Assembly: GCA_027924645.1 (NCBI GenBank)
Contig: BSBN01000845.1
Span: forward strand, 2,728,001 to 2,792,000
Length of the DNA: 64,000 bases
Direction of reading: 5' to 3'
Origin: Cunninghamia lanceolata
Taxonomy: Eukaryota; Streptophyta; Pinopsida; Cupressales; Cupressaceae
In this document: positions 22,705-34,514 of the stretch, piece after piece
How positions within the stretch are numbered: the stretch's first letter is position 1
Layout: each line of letters begins with the position of its first letter
Notes under the pieces: model-generated
Told to the model about the DNA's origin: nothing
The model's database searches: none
Seen by the model: the letters and a program-made list of their open reading frames with translations, nothing else
Translations under genes and position numbers: made by a program

Positions 22705-23880
22705 ATGTTATCACCAAGTTCAAGTGAGTCTGTAGATTCATCCAAGAAGATGGTGACTAATGCAGAATTGGCAAAGAAGGTTGAGGATCAACAAGAGGAG
22801 AATAGGCTCCTACAGGAAAGATTGGCAGAAATGGAAAGTAAACTGGGGGTAATGATGGAGAAGACTGAAGAAGTCAGGCAGAAAGTAAACAAGGAAAAAG
22901 GTGTGTCTATAGAAGATGAAGAGCCCACACCTGATCCTAAGATGGAAGAAGAACCATTCTTGAAAGCTTTGAAAGCAATGAATGGTAAGACATTGGAAGG
23001 AGTTCCTCTTTTCAGTGGGAAAATGGACCCAGATTTGGTCATGGAATGGATAGAAGGACTTGAAAATCACTTTGAATGTGATGGTGTAAGCGAGGCACAA
23101 AAAGTAAAGGTGGCCAAATCCAGACTCAGGGGAGCTACCTTAACCTGGTGGAAATTTGTGCAGACTAAAAGAGCAAAAGAAGATAAGAAGCCCATAGCTA
23201 CTTGGAAGGGGATGGTAGCTAAAATCAAAGAAGCATATATGCCAGAAGATTATGAAATACAGCTGCACAGGAAGAGATAGAATCTGAGACAGAAGGAATT
23301 AGATGTCAGTGCATACACTGAAGAATTCCAAAAGCTATGCTTAAGGTCCAAAGTGATGGAGGATGAAAACATAAAGGTAGCAAGGTACCTTAATGGTTTG
23401 AAGTGGAATATACAAGAAGAGATCAGTTTGTTGTGTCCTACAACAGTGCACAAATGCTATCAGCTAGCACTGAAGGTAGAGGAAAAGAGCAAGAGGAAAC
23501 AAGACTCAAATAGCAGAGGAAGAGGAAGAGGCAGAGATAACAGAGGACACAGAGGAAGTTTTGGTGGAAGGAATGCTGACAATAGATCCCAAGCAGAATC
23601 CAAACTCACAGAGCAGAGTGGGGAGTCGAGTGGTAGAGGAAACCACAGAGGAAGAGGATCTAATAGAGGAAGGTCAGGAGGATCAGGCAGAGGATCCTAT
23701 TTCACCACCATGAAGTGTTACGACTATGGTAATCTAGGTCATCCAACATATAGGTGTCCAGAAAAGGCCACATCCTCTTCTCAAGGAGGTGATAAGAGAA
23801 ATCACTATGTCCAAGATAATGCATCCAGCAGCCAATCACCTGAGGTCAGTCTGAACTCAGAAGATGGAGACAACCTGATG
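22705..23880 (+). pseudogene. gag: Chromovirus gag
   Basis: Starts MLSPSSSESVDSSKK. A coiled-coil region (residues ~20-65) precedes the Retrotrans_gag core (LVMEWIEGLENHFECDGVSE, later GATLTWWKFVQ). A TAG at 23278 lies where glutamine is expected; the frame then continues through the core's C-terminal helices. An RG-rich basic stretch (about 23510-23700) is followed by a single zinc knuckle, CYDYGNLGHPTYRC (23716-23757). Its second cysteine is tyrosine, so zinc binding should be lost. Gag forms the particle shell and packages RNA; this copy could not do so. Confidence 0.9.
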
Positions 23881-24594
23881 ATAAGGAGAACCTTGATGAA
23901 GGAACTAGTAAAGTCTGAACCAAGCCAGAGGAGAGCACTATTCAGAATCAAATGCAAGATTTTGAATAAGATATGTAAAATTATCATAGACCCAGGATCT
24001 ACTAATAATATTATTTCTGATGAGGCAGTTAAGAAACTGAATTTGAAAAGAATAACTCATGCAAACCCATATAGAGTCACATGGTTGAATAAGGGTCAAC
24101 ATGTAGTAGTAAATGAACAAAGTTGGGTAGAGTTTAGTATAGGTGGCTATAAGGATAAGGTATTATGTGATATACTACCCATGGATGCATGTCATCTCTT
24201 ATTGGGCAGTCCATGGCAGTATGACCGAAAGGCAATACATGATGGTGAGAAGAATGCCTGTTCTTTTCAGAAGGATGGTATCACCTATAAGATTCAGTCA
24301 TTGGAGGATGAGGATGCAGTTCAGACAAAGAGTCCCAATATCTTGGTTGTGAGTGGAAAAGAGTTTTTGAATACTCTTAAGGAGGATGGTATTGGTTATG
24401 CCATCATAGTAAAACCAAAAGAAGAGTAGCAGGATAAGAAGACAGTGATTCCCAAGGAGATGCAACCTATACTGGAGAAGTATAAGGGTATAATCAGTGA
24501 TGGTACACCAGCCACATTGCCTCCACAGAGAGCAATAAGTCATCAGATAGACCTGATTCTAGGAGCATCTTTGCCAAACAAGTCTCCTTAAAAG
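23881..24594 (+). pseudogene. Chromovirus aspartic protease region
   Basis: Same frame as gag. The retropepsin-like motif is IIIDPGSTNNIIS, where Asp-Pro-Gly replaces the usual Asp-Ser-Gly. The flap/C-terminal part ends with DACHLLLGSPWQYDRKAIHD, the typical LLGRPW-type signature of plant Ty3 proteases. The enzyme would cut Gag-Pol. A stop at about 24427 and another near 24589 separate it from RT. The Ser-to-Pro change next to the catalytic Asp probably impairs activity. Confidence 0.85.
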
Positions 24595-25334
24595 ATGACT
24601 CCAGACCAGCACAAAGAAATTTCCAGACAAGTGCAAGAGTTGCTCGATCAGGGATTGATCAGGAAGAGTATTAGTCCTTGTGCAGTGCCCACAGTGTTGG
24701 CACCGAAGAAAGGAGGATCATGGAGATTATGCGCAGATGCCAGAGCCATAAACAAGATAACTATAAGGTATAGATTTCCAATTCCTAGAATTGAAGATCT
24801 CATGGACTGTATTGGAAAAGTAAAGTACTTTACTAAGATAGACCTAAAGAGTGGTTAACACCAAATAAGAATCAAGGAAGGTGATGAGTGGAAGATAGCC
24901 TTCAAGACCATAGAAGGACTATATGAATGGCTTGTTATGCCATTTGGTCTATCAAATGCACCCAGCACCTTTATGAGACTCATGAATGAAGTCCTAAAGG
25001 ATTATATTGGTAAATTCGTAGTTGTTTTTCTAGATGATATTCTAATTTTTAGTCAAACTAAGGAAGAACATCTAGAACATGTAAATATTGTTTGGCAAAA
25101 ATTACATGATGAACAACTAACCATCAATCGGGAGAAGTGTGAATTCATGAAGTAGGAATTGGTATACCTTGGTTTTGTGGTGTCCCAGGGAGAATTGAAG
25201 ATGGACAAGTCAAAGGTAGAGGCAATCTTGAGCTTGCCTACTCCCAGAGCAGCCACAGAGGTGAGAAGTTTCCATGGCTTAGCCCAGTTTTACAAAAAAA
25301 ATTTATCAAAAATTTTAGTGGGATATGTGCACCC
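24595..25334 (+). pseudogene. Chromovirus reverse transcriptase
   Basis: Ty3-type RT motifs appear in order: [67 protein letters not shown], and the catalytic [12 protein letters not shown]. The Asp of KIDLKSG and the LDD pair are intact. Stops occur at about 24856 and 25153. Near 25300 a frameshift in an A-rich run moves the frame before the RNase H region. Confidence 0.92.
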
Positions 25335-25802
25335 ATGTTGAATACAATTAAGGGTGGGATGAAAGCAAAATTTAGATGGACACCAGCTACAGATAGGAGT
25401 TTTGAACGGTTTAAGAAAGAGATAGCAACACAACCTGTACTATTGCTGCCTAGTTTTGATAAGCTATTTACAATTGAATGTGATGCAAGTAACATAGTTG
25501 TAGGAGCAGTGTTAAATCAGGAGAACAGACCTATAGCCTTTTTCAATGAGAGGCTGAATGAAGCAAAGAGTAAGTACTCTTCGTATGACTTAGAGTTGTA
25601 TGCTTTAGTCCAAGCACTTAGGAAGTGGAGACATTATCTCCTACCTAAAGAATTTGTTGTCTACATAGATAACCAAGCCCTAAGTTTTCTAAACTCACAG
25701 GATAAGTTGAGCAGTAGGCATATCAAGTGGATGGAGTACCTGCAATCCTACACTTTTATAATTAAGCATAAGAAGGGGTAGCTCAACAAAGTTGTAGATG
25801 CT
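25335..25802 (+). pseudogene. Chromovirus Ty3-type RNase H
   Basis: Continues in the new frame with KFRWTPATDRSFERFKKEI, then FTIECDASNIVVGAVLNQEN, where the Asp is catalytic. It then has the Ty3 motifs SKYSSYDLELYALVQALRKW and FVVYIDNQALSFLN. Ends at a TAG near 25780, just before the linker sequence NKVVDALTRR. It degrades the RNA strand during cDNA synthesis. Confidence 0.9.
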
Positions 25803-26990
25803 TTGACCAGGAGGTTGCTCACAGTGCAGGAAGTGCAGTTGAAGAGCATTAGAGTTGAAGACTTCAAGGATCTCTATAAAGATGATGAAGACTTTGCTGA
25901 GGCATACAAGGTATGTCAAGATTTTGAGAATCACTTTCACAGTGAGTTTGTAGATTTCACCTTGCAACAGGGATTGCTATTCAAAGGTGGACAATTATGC
26001 GTGCCAAGGGGATCTATGAGAGAAAATCTTATATAGGAGAAGCACAATGGTAGTATGAGTGGCCATTTTGGTCTAAACAAAACACTGGAGCGAGTCTAAA
26101 GGTTCTATTATTGGCCGAGGATGCACAAAGACATCAAAAGGTATGTAGAGTAGTGTATCATATGTCAGAAGGCCAAGGGAACCACTTCAAATGCAGGACT
26201 GTACCAACCTTTGCCCATTCCTTCCAGGCCATGGGAATGTGTAAGTATGGATTTTGTGGTTGGTTTGCCTAAGACTAAGACTGGTTATGATAGCATATAT
26301 GTAGTTGTGGACAGGTTTAGCAAGATGAGCCATTTCATTCCCTGTAAAGTGACTCATGATGCCAGTCATATAGCACACTTGTTTTTTAGAGAAGTGATAA
26401 GGATTCATGGACTTCCAGCAAGCATTATGTCTGACAGAGATGCTAAGTTCATGGGGCATTTCTGGAAAACTTTATGGCAGAGATTAGGGACAAATTTATC
26501 TTTCAACTCAGCATACCATCCACAAATAGATGGTCAGACAAAGGTGGTAAATAGGACACTGGGTAACCTGTTAAGATGTATAACCAAGGAATATGGGCAG
26601 AGCTGGGATCAAGTCATTCATCAGGTAGAATTTGTCTATAATGATAGTGTGAATAGGACTACTAGTAAGATTCCATTCAAAATAGTCTATAGAATGCACC
26701 CCAGAGGTGTATGTGAGCTCAGGAATATGGGAAACATAGAGAACAGAAATGGTCATGCAGAGGATTTTGCACAATCCATGAAAGAAGTACATGAACAGGT
26801 GAAGAAAACCTTGACTGAAAACACATAGAAGATCAAGGACAGAGTAGATGCCCATAGGAAGGACATCCAGTTTGAAGTTGGTGATCTGGTTATGGTGCAC
26901 CTGAACAAAGCCAGACTGCAGAAAGGAATGCCAACCAAATTGCAAATGTGAAGAATTGGTCCTTGCAAAATCCTGAACAAGTATGGTAAC
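25803..26990 (+). pseudogene. Chromovirus integrase
   Basis: The N-terminal zinc module is recognisable (EKHNGSMSGHFG then CIICQKAKG), with stops near 26034, 26097 and 26151. The DDE core has Asp in MDFVVGLP and Asp in SDRDAKFMGHFW. The third acidic residue is Lys in DGQTKVVNR (codon 26541-26543), where the family has Glu. That G-to-A change removes catalysis. The C-terminal part continues past a TAG at about 26827 to VHLNKARLQKGMP and a TGA at 26949. Confidence 0.9.
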
Positions 26991-27326
26991 AATGCATACA
27001 GGATTGAATTGCCAGAAGACCTGGCAATCTCACCAGTGTTTAATGTTCAAGACCTGGTGCAATACAAGGGTCCTCAGTCAGCAGCAAATGGATCCATTTC
27101 AGAGAAGGAACACACAGTCAAAAATGTGACTTTGCCACCAAAACCTAAACTACGGGCAGAGAGAATACTGGATTCTAGGGTACAGAAGTAGACCAAACAT
27201 GGTGTCTACATGGAGCATTTGGTCAAATGGAAGCAGTAGCCTGAGGCAGAAGCTACCTGGGTTGCAAAGTCAGAATTCAAACAGAGGGGCATTGATTTTA
27301 CCTCATTGTCACCGGAGGTGACTTGA
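26991..27326 (+). pseudogene. Chromovirus C-terminal chromodomain
   Basis: After the integrase tail (AYRIELPEDLAISPVFNVQD) a linker leads to RILDSRVQK, then HGVYMEHLVKWKQ and PEAEATWVAKSEF. This is the aromatic/WK pattern of an integrase chromodomain, which directs insertion to chromatin marks. TAG stops lie at about 27189 and 27237. Its presence is what classifies the element as a chromovirus. Confidence 0.82.
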
Positions 27327-27338
27327 CTTTTTCTGCAC

Positions 27339-27346
27339 AGGGGGAG
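27339..27346 (+). promoter_or_regulatory. Polypurine tract of the chromovirus
   Basis: AGGGGGAG, 2 bp before the 3' LTR start TGGTGCAGG. Confidence 0.85.
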
Positions 27347-27348
27347 TA

Positions 27349-28798
27349 TGGTGCAGGAGCACCAAGGGGCTTGGAGTGAGCCCATGTATATATTTGTTTT
27401 ACATTTTGTTTGATGTTGTGAATTTTCCTATAGTTGCATTTTGGTGTGATGTTGTGAATGTATTGTATCGGAGTGACAATCATTATGTCTCACCGATAGG
27501 GATGTTATCGGCATGTCGGTGGGAGAAATGGAGTCACTACCGAAAGAGGCAGTCTTACCAACGGTGAAGTGGTGTTAAGCATATCAGCGAAAGTATCATC
27601 ATCGGAGGAAATGAAATTGGTTGGCCCGACAGTGAAAGTCTCACTGATGATTGCCTTGACCTAAGGCATCGGGTTGAGAGGGAGTATCGGCGGAAGATAC
27701 AAGGTGTTCGCCGACAGACGGAGTCTTGCCGATAGGCAAATAGATGAAGGCGGTTTGGAGTCTCATCGGAGTGACTAACAGTGTCGGTAGGAGATTCAAG
27801 GAGATTGCCGATAGTGGAAACTCACACCGACAAGCATGAAGGGAAGTCATCGGGGTAAGTTAGTGCATCGGGAGATAGACCGAAGGCTACACCAATGGTG
27901 TAAGTCTAAGCGACGGGAGTCTATGAAGTCAAAGGCGACATCGACCAAACTTATACTATCAGCCGATAAAGATTTAGACTCACCAATAGAGGGCGGTCAC
28001 ACCGATGGAGCGTTAGCATAAAGTTGAACCGGGGTAGTTAGAATATGAACCGGTCTGAGAACTAAAATGTCCTGTAATGGACATGATATAGCTATAAGAT
28101 GTAGAATTCTCTCTGTAGGGGGTTACAAGGGTAGAAGATTTTGATTTGAGAAGCATTTTGATGTAAGAATAATTTTGAATAAAAATCCAATTCAGTAGTT
28201 CGACCAGTATTGTATTTTTGTACAGTTCTCAGTTTGTTATTCTGAGGTAGATTAGTCATTTCTTTTTCTGCAATTTTGCTCTCTTTTGTAAACCATGACT
28301 CTGTCTTGATGTCCCTCAAGTTCCTTTGTACAGTATGGAGGCCATCAAGCAGAGCCATGCCTTTTGTTTATTTTTCTTTTGTGGGATGGTTGGATTGTCG
28401 ACTAGAGGCAATGCATGCTTGTTCTAGGCGAGCTCAGTAAGGAGTCCGGCTAGATAGACAAGTAGGAGAATAGACTTGCAGGGGTGGAAAACAAAGAGGG
28501 AGAAAGTGAGCACCAAGCAGTCAAGACCCTTGAACAGAGAGAGAAGGGTGGACAACGGGCTCAGAAAAGTTATGTGCCCTTGAGGCAGTATCTTGGAAGC
28601 AGTGAGGACAAGGAATGTGTCCCACACCAAGTAGAGTGATAGACATTTCCATCTCTACAAAGAGTTGAGGAATTTAACAGACATTTTTGTGTAGAAAGAT
28701 GTCATGAGCACTTGAATTGGTAGAGAGGCTAGAGTTGTCCAGAGTCTTGAATTGATTCAAGATAGGTAGAATTGACATTCTAGAGACCCTCCCTATCA
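27349..28798 (+). repeat. 3' LTR of the chromovirus
   Basis: Starts TGGTGCAGGAGCACC and ends CCCTCCCTATCA, matching the 5' LTR throughout. The ATCGG/CCGAT motif array lies at about 27490-28020. Confidence 0.93.
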
Positions 28799-28803
28799 GT
28801 ATC

Positions 28804-29159
28804 TAACCTGAAATTTTGTGCACTGCCCTCCCTCACATCTGTTGAACTTATAAGAGAATGGTGACCTGTGCTTTTCGATGCTCTAAGATCTAGCTTGTCT
28901 TCTTTTCCCTACCTAGTCGTTCGCTCCCAGCGCTGGAGCTTCTTCCATTAATATTTCCTACCAATGTTTTTTGAGTTGCATCTATTGATGTTCCCTATTC
29001 CTCTGAGCTCCAAGAATTATAGACGTTATGTCATTCTTCCTTCCATTTGAGGTATCATGTGATCCCAGCGAGTTTGAAATGGTTTTTTTTACCGTATAAG
29101 GAAACTTCTAACTTGTCTCACGTCTGACTGATAGCAAGAATCGCTAGGGGAATCGTGGG
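28804..29159. other. Unassigned sequence right of the chromovirus
   Basis: Continuation of the pre-insertion sequence at 21186. Pyrimidine-rich with no open coding frame. Nothing is recognised. Confidence 0.35.
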
Positions 29160-29653
29160 CTGTAAGGGATAGTTGTTAGATTTCTAAATTTGATTCTCTA
29201 CCACGTTTTATGATAAGTTGGTATTAAAAGAGAGTTGTTTATTTTGGTAATTTGTTTATTAGAACTTGTAGTCAAAATGTGCTGATAGGAAGTATAATTG
29301 TAAATTGTTCTTTTTGACTTGTAGTCATATTTTGGGAGACAGTGCAGTTCATATGAGGGTGATGGGAAATATATTGTAATTGTTCTATTAGTAAATTGTA
29401 GTCATAGTAGGCAAAAGAGTAGTTGTCTTTCATAGTGTAATAAATGAATTTGTAGTTGTTGTTAGGTTTATAGATTGTAGGTAGCGATGGAACACTTAGG
29501 TTGATAGGAGAATTATATGTACATCTATAGTGTTCGATTTGAAATTGTAATGATGATATTTCATGCTCGTAAGAACATATATTTATTTATAGTGGTTTTA
29601 TTAGAAATGGTAATGGTTAGATGATCAACGAAAAGTTTGTTTTTATTATAGCA

Positions 29654-29689
<36 letters not shown>

Positions 29690-29990
29690 GTTTCATAAGG
29701 GAATTGTAGTTAGTAAGATGTTTATGCTTATAGGAAACAATTTATATTAATATAGTTGTTTTCTTTATTAGAAATCGTAGGTAGTAAAAGTGTTGATGGG
29801 AAGTTATGTTTATTTAAAAAAAAATAGATATATTTATATACTTATAGTTGTTCTTTAGAAATTATAGTTGGTTAAAATTAATGGAAGTTTATGCTTTTGG
29901 TAAACATATGTATATATATTTATAGTTTTTTTTTAATAGAAAATGGTAGTTAATAAATTATTAGATAGGAATTTATGTTTGGAGTTGTGA
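29160..29990. repeat. Diverged ~100-bp tandem repeats with a TA microsatellite
   Basis: The phrase TATAGTTGTTNTTTATTAGA, then ATTGTAGTTAGTAAAA, then GATRGGAAGTTTATG recurs roughly every 90-120 bp, from about 29230 to 29980 in at least six diverged copies. A perfect TA run lies at 29656-29686. No gene is present. Confidence 0.6.
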
Positions 29991-31506
29991 GAAATCATTA
30001 CTTTCGTAAACTAGAATTCTCTTAAAGAAAGTGAAAACCTCATATGTATTTTCTCATTTAAAGTAAGAGTATATTGAATCTCATTTACTTGTTTGTCACC
30101 CTAGTCATGTCAAAATGCTTATTTTGGGTCATTGTATCTACTTGGGGTTGGAGTTTTGTGTTTTGTTATGCCTTGGGTAAGTGTGAAGTGGAGTCTCTAG
30201 AGAGATGTTGTAATTACTTTGCGTCAAGATGCGTAAGTGTTGTCCATGTCAGGAAATGGTGGTTTTAACATTTGGTAATGTGTTCAACTTACCTAACTCT
30301 AGAGGTGTGGTTCTTAGTTTTCGGTTCAATATTGTGGCATGTCATGTAATGGGATTGATGAATCAAGTTTATTTTGGATGGGAAAAAGTCTTGTGGATAT
30401 GGAACTTTGTAACTATTTATGTAACATGATGGGTTGTGAAAAGTTAGATGTCTTATAGTCCCTCGCTCATGCATGTCATTTGTTTCAAATGTTGGATAAG
30501 GATTGCTAGTGTAGAAAGGAAAGTAGCTTCCATGGTGGGGTCAGTGCCCAAAGTGGCTGCCTGGATAACCCCATGGAAGTTGTAATCAAGTGATAACTTA
30601 AAATATATCTAGGTGGGTCGAGTAGTCTTTCACATAACAAGATAAGAATGTTGCCTCACCCATGCCTTGAGTGCTCTCAAAGGCTAAGGATGGGATGAGA
30701 AGGCCTCGTTGGCAAGGTCGACCTCCTTGTCCACATGAGAGGATGTGTCAACTCTGCATGTGTCACCCTATGGGGCCAGTGCCAGAAAAGGGTCACCAGG
30801 ATAACCATAGATGGGGGCCGGCTTCCAATGAGAGATAGTCTGGATAACCCATGGTCAGGACCATGTGATTGCACTCTCCTCATTGTAGCTTAGCTACTTC
30901 CCTCTTTATGTTTTCATTATTACCTCTGGAGTGATGCCTTGTCTTGTGCAGTTCATTGATTTGGTCGGTTGTGTCAAGTTTGTATTCGTTTGGTTATATT
31001 GGATGTTGTTCCTTTCGCTTAGTGGAATCCTCATTGTTATCTCCGAGCTCGGAGGGGTGGACCTCAGGGTTCCACATGGTTGGGTGGCAGAGCTATCCAT
31101 TGGTCTTCTTGGAGATTTGATTCCAGTCCAGTGTAGATGTGATCCAGTTCTAGATTTGCATTACACCTCCAGAGTTGTTGTAGACTTTCATATGTATTCT
31201 TTTGTCAACCGACGTGATCGGTCTTGTAATCTTGTATTGTAACTTTGTAAAATAATTCTCTTTGCAAATGTTAATGTTTTACTTACTTGCAATGGTATGA
31301 TGTATATCACTTGTGTTGTTAAAACTATATGATCATCTGATGCAGTTATGTTTCCCTAGAGGAGTTAGAAGTGTACTTTCCTTTTTGTTGTGTATAATGA
31401 TATCTTTGGTTACTAACATTGCAATTTCTTGCTTCAAAAAAAAATTATTTCTATAATTTTGTGCTTGTTAACCTAACTCTCTAGGGTTGCATGACGGGGC
31501 GTCATA
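29991..31506. other. Right part of the 18.3-kb unit, probably LTR-like
   Basis: No coding domain. Two related segments near 30540 and 30775 share GGGGTCAGTGCC (or GGGGCCAGTGCC) and GGATAACC. The end, TGACGGGGCGTCATA, is the right terminus of the inserted unit. Open frames here are short and lack family motifs. Confidence 0.4.
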
Positions 31507-31511
31507 CTTTG

Positions 31512-32638
31512 TTAGTATCAAAAATCATTAGACAACTTACCTTTATATGCCCCCACCTTAAGGTGGTTGATATCATGTACTAATATCAAGCACATTAAGG
31601 TAGGAAGAAAAAACACAAGGGAACAAGAGCTCTTGCAAAGCCTATGCCCCCAGAGGTGATATGTACTTTACAATCGTCAAATTTCCCACAAACACATTCC
31701 TACAAGAAAAGAGGTTAGAAATCTTTCCATAAGACAATAACCACATCACATGACAAAAACAATGCATGAAAATAACCACATCAAAAAGCCAAGGTTACAC
31801 TATGGATTTGGAAACTGAGTATAACAGTGGGGCTATACTGCAAAGATCTCAGAATCAAATGTAAATGAGGTGAGATTCAAAGATAAATAATGTGCATGGA
31901 GTAGTTTTATTGTTATAGTTCGTTAGTACGATAAGACAACATCAAAATATCACACAAAGTGATTCTACTAGCGAAGCGTCAGATAATATATATCAACCCC
32001 ATCATCATGTATGGACTAGGTCCATTTTTGCTTACTCGCTGAAGGGACACTTGGTCCTTATCAGTCTTATTTATTTTTCATCATCCACCAACTAGATAGA
32101 ACCACTAGAGGGAGGTAAACAATAAATCAAGAGAGGAGAACAAGTGCCTTAGGGACAATCATGTAGGAGGGTACCCCCAAGTCACCAACCGCAACACTAT
32201 GTCCTTAAGACACAACACACAACAATAAAAATAGAGGAGAAGCAATATAGAAGAATGATGATCCAAATAGAAGGTCACAACAGAGGCAGTCTCCCAGTAT
32301 CCTTGACCTTACAAGAGAGTCAAGGGTCATCCTAGGAGGCCTAAACAACACATAACACATCACGGGGGGAACACAACATGAGAGGGGATGTCACATAAAT
32401 GAGAAAATAATGCCACGACATAGGTGACCACCAAGGTTAGAAATACTTACTTGTAGGGACAACCTAATTAAAGGTTGTCAACAATCAAATCATCATCTTC
32501 CCACTCTCAAATGTTAGAGGAAAGTGGGACATAAGGTACCATAGCCCAACTTTTATTCTTGTCTTCAAGTTGTCCATTATTAAGGTCTTCTTGGTTTGAT
32601 TCAATGTTAGGTGAGATGTTTTCTTGTTGAGACGTGTT
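31512..32638. other. Internal remnant of the minus-strand element
   Basis: Begins at the right target site CTTTG. No coding frame, repeat or RNA gene is recognised. Confidence 0.35.
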
Positions 32639-33573
32639 TCATTGGGAAAACACTTGTCTTCTCTTCCTCCTTTCTCTTGCTTGTCTATTCCTTCTTGTCT
32701 TACTGTTTATCTCTTTTAAAATAGTGTCTTGTTCTTCCAAAGGTTTTTGTGTTTTAGAGGAGGAAGCATCATGGTCAAATCTCATTTGTCTCAGTGGAAT
32801 GTTTTGTTCTTGACGACTACAACCTAATCCTTGTAAGGATGGTGGGAGAGGAACCTCAGCATATGGCCCTTTTCCTTTTGGTCTAGGATGCTCTTCAAAT
32901 GTAGGTTGTTCGTCTCTTATTGTTTCTTGAATAGAAGGACCAACCACTCGATGTTATAATTATGTTTTGTAGTTTATATAACTCAAGAAGTTAAAATCTA
33001 TCTATGACTCTGGTTCCAGTTCAAATCATTCCCAAAAGTAATCAAGGCTAAAGTGTTGTCTTATAACCAAAGTTTTGTATTTACTGCGAGTGATAGTATG
33101 TATTTGTCCATTCAAAGGAAATTTTATACAATTATGAATTGTTGAAGGGACAACTTTCATAGCCTTTAACCATGGGTATCCTAATTTTATGCAAAAAAAG
33201 GTCAGATACAGGGATAACATCAAATAATTGTTCTATGGATTTGTCAAATATAGTAACCAATAAAGATATCTTCCCAGAAATGTTTATAAAGGTTTCCTTA
33301 TGTTCTTAATCATCATGTCCGAAGGGTCATAGAAGTCTTGTATCAAACCATGTGAACAAAGGAATTGTTTTGTTGCCACATTGGTCATGCAATTAGGATC
33401 AATAAGGGTTCCATCCATAGGAATTACCATTATCTTCATAGCGATATAAAGGGGTCCTTCAGTGTCTCCAATTGTTCTATCATGAGGTGTAACACAATTT
33501 TGGGTTCAAGGACCTTTCTTTTCATGTAAGGCCTAGGAGGGAACCTAGTGTTATTGTTGCAATTAGAAGCCAT
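32639..33573 (-). pseudogene. Decayed Ty3-type protease region with polar C-terminal linker
   Basis: Minus strand. Starts MASNCNNNTRFPPRPYMKRK at 33573. A second frame carries TIGDTEGPLYIAMKIMVIPM and GTLIDPNCMTNVATKQFL, where a retropepsin would have Asp-Ser/Thr-Gly. A third frame has FCIKLGYPWLKAMKVVPSTI followed by HNCIKFPLNGQIHTI, the LLGRPWxxxxxAVPST signature of Ty3 protease C-termini. A low-complexity charged tail follows (32947-32639). Two frameshifts and the altered catalytic triplet make it non-functional. It is the only pol-related sequence left in the minus-strand element, with no RT downstream. Confidence 0.65.
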
Positions 33574-34514
33574 GTGTATATGTTTTCAAATCAATGTAAA
33601 ATCAGATTTTAAAAGCCTTTCAAAATTTATGCAAGAAACAAGTGCAAAACTATATGTTAAAATGACCTAAAATGCTTGATTTTTTCAACTTTTTTTAATG
33701 AAAATGAGTGAAAGAAGAGGTGTTGTAAGGAAATTGATGAGGGGAAGAAAATAATATGATTAATATCAATCCCATAAACCAACAATATCCTTCACAACAC
33801 ACTTTTTATGCAATCCTATATGCCCAATAAGTTAAAATCTAGTGAAAATACACTAAAAACATGCAACTTTTCACCAATTTTCAATGCAAATGCCTAATAG
33901 AAAGGGCGTTGTGAGGAATTTGAGGAGGGGAAGAAGATTATAACCCTGATAACAGTGAATTAGTGAAGAAAAATCCTTCACAACACGCTTATGATGCAAT
34001 TCTAGAGAGACGATAAGGCTAAATCTAGTGAAAATGCAAGGTTTTCAAACCCTAGACATGAAATTTTGCAAGAATGATGTTATGATGCAACACTAAAATT
34101 AGAAACCAGTCCTAAATGAGTGTTTAAAATAGTAGTAAAATCTGAAACGATATTTTAACCACAAACCCTAGCTAATGCAAAAACTAGGTTATATGAAAAA
34201 TGCACAATTTCAAGCAATTTTTAACAATTTAATCATGAAAATGCTATGTAAATGAATGATGAATGAAGAATTTATGTAATTTAAATCAGATCTGATGAAA
34301 ATAAAATAAATTAAATGAAATTAAATCCAAACTGATTCAAATTATTTGAAAATGCAAGCTAAAAATGTCAATTTTTTTCAAATATTTCTAATTTTTCAAT
34401 TTTTTTTTTCAAATGCAATAAGATGAAAATGAAATTAATGAATGAAATAAATGCAAGTCTAAAGTACAACACTCAGCAAGGTGCAAAAATCCTTAAAACA
34501 TAGGTTCACCAAAA
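33574..34514 (-). other. Leader of the minus-strand element
   Basis: On the minus strand, the PBS-like TTTTGGTGAACC follows the LTR immediately (34503-34514). The remaining ~900 bp is A-rich with no coding frame and contains two similar segments near 33700-33810 and 33890-33990 (AAAGAAGAGGTGTTGTRAGGA-like, then ...AACACACTTTTTATGCAATC-like). Confidence 0.45.

Larger units (their letters stand above)
21192..28798 (+). mobile_element. Complete but inactive chromovirus (Ty3/Gypsy) element, TSD GTATC
   Basis: The 7607-bp element has LTRs of 1452 and 1450 bp, a tRNA-iMet PBS, a PPT, and gag-protease-RT-RNase H-integrase-chromodomain in that order. GTATC flanks it at 21187-21191 and 28799-28803. 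Gag-pol reads in one frame from 22705 to about 25300. One frameshift in an A-rich run follows, then a second frame to about 27325. About 13 stops interrupt it, nearly all TAG or TAA where the family normally has glutamine. The first ~200 bp of the two LTRs differ at roughly 6% of sites by eye. Confidence 0.93.
13207..31506. mobile_element. 18.3-kb inserted LTR-type unit with TGTRAYGCCCC/GGGGCGTCAYA ends
   Basis: The left end TGTAATGCCCC and right end GGGGCGTCATA form an inverted pair consistent with an ancestral TGTGACGCCCC...GGGGCGTCACA LTR terminus. The flanks are CTTCA (13202-13206) and CTTTG (31507-31511). Both can derive from CTTCG by CpG decay on opposite strands, giving a plausible TSD. 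Segments near 13630-13750 and 31020-31150 resemble R-region text of plant Ty3 LTRs, so there may be two much-diverged LTRs or one interrupted LTR; I could not resolve this. With the nested chromovirus removed the unit is about 10.7 kb. It holds no recognisable coding domain. Confidence 0.5.
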
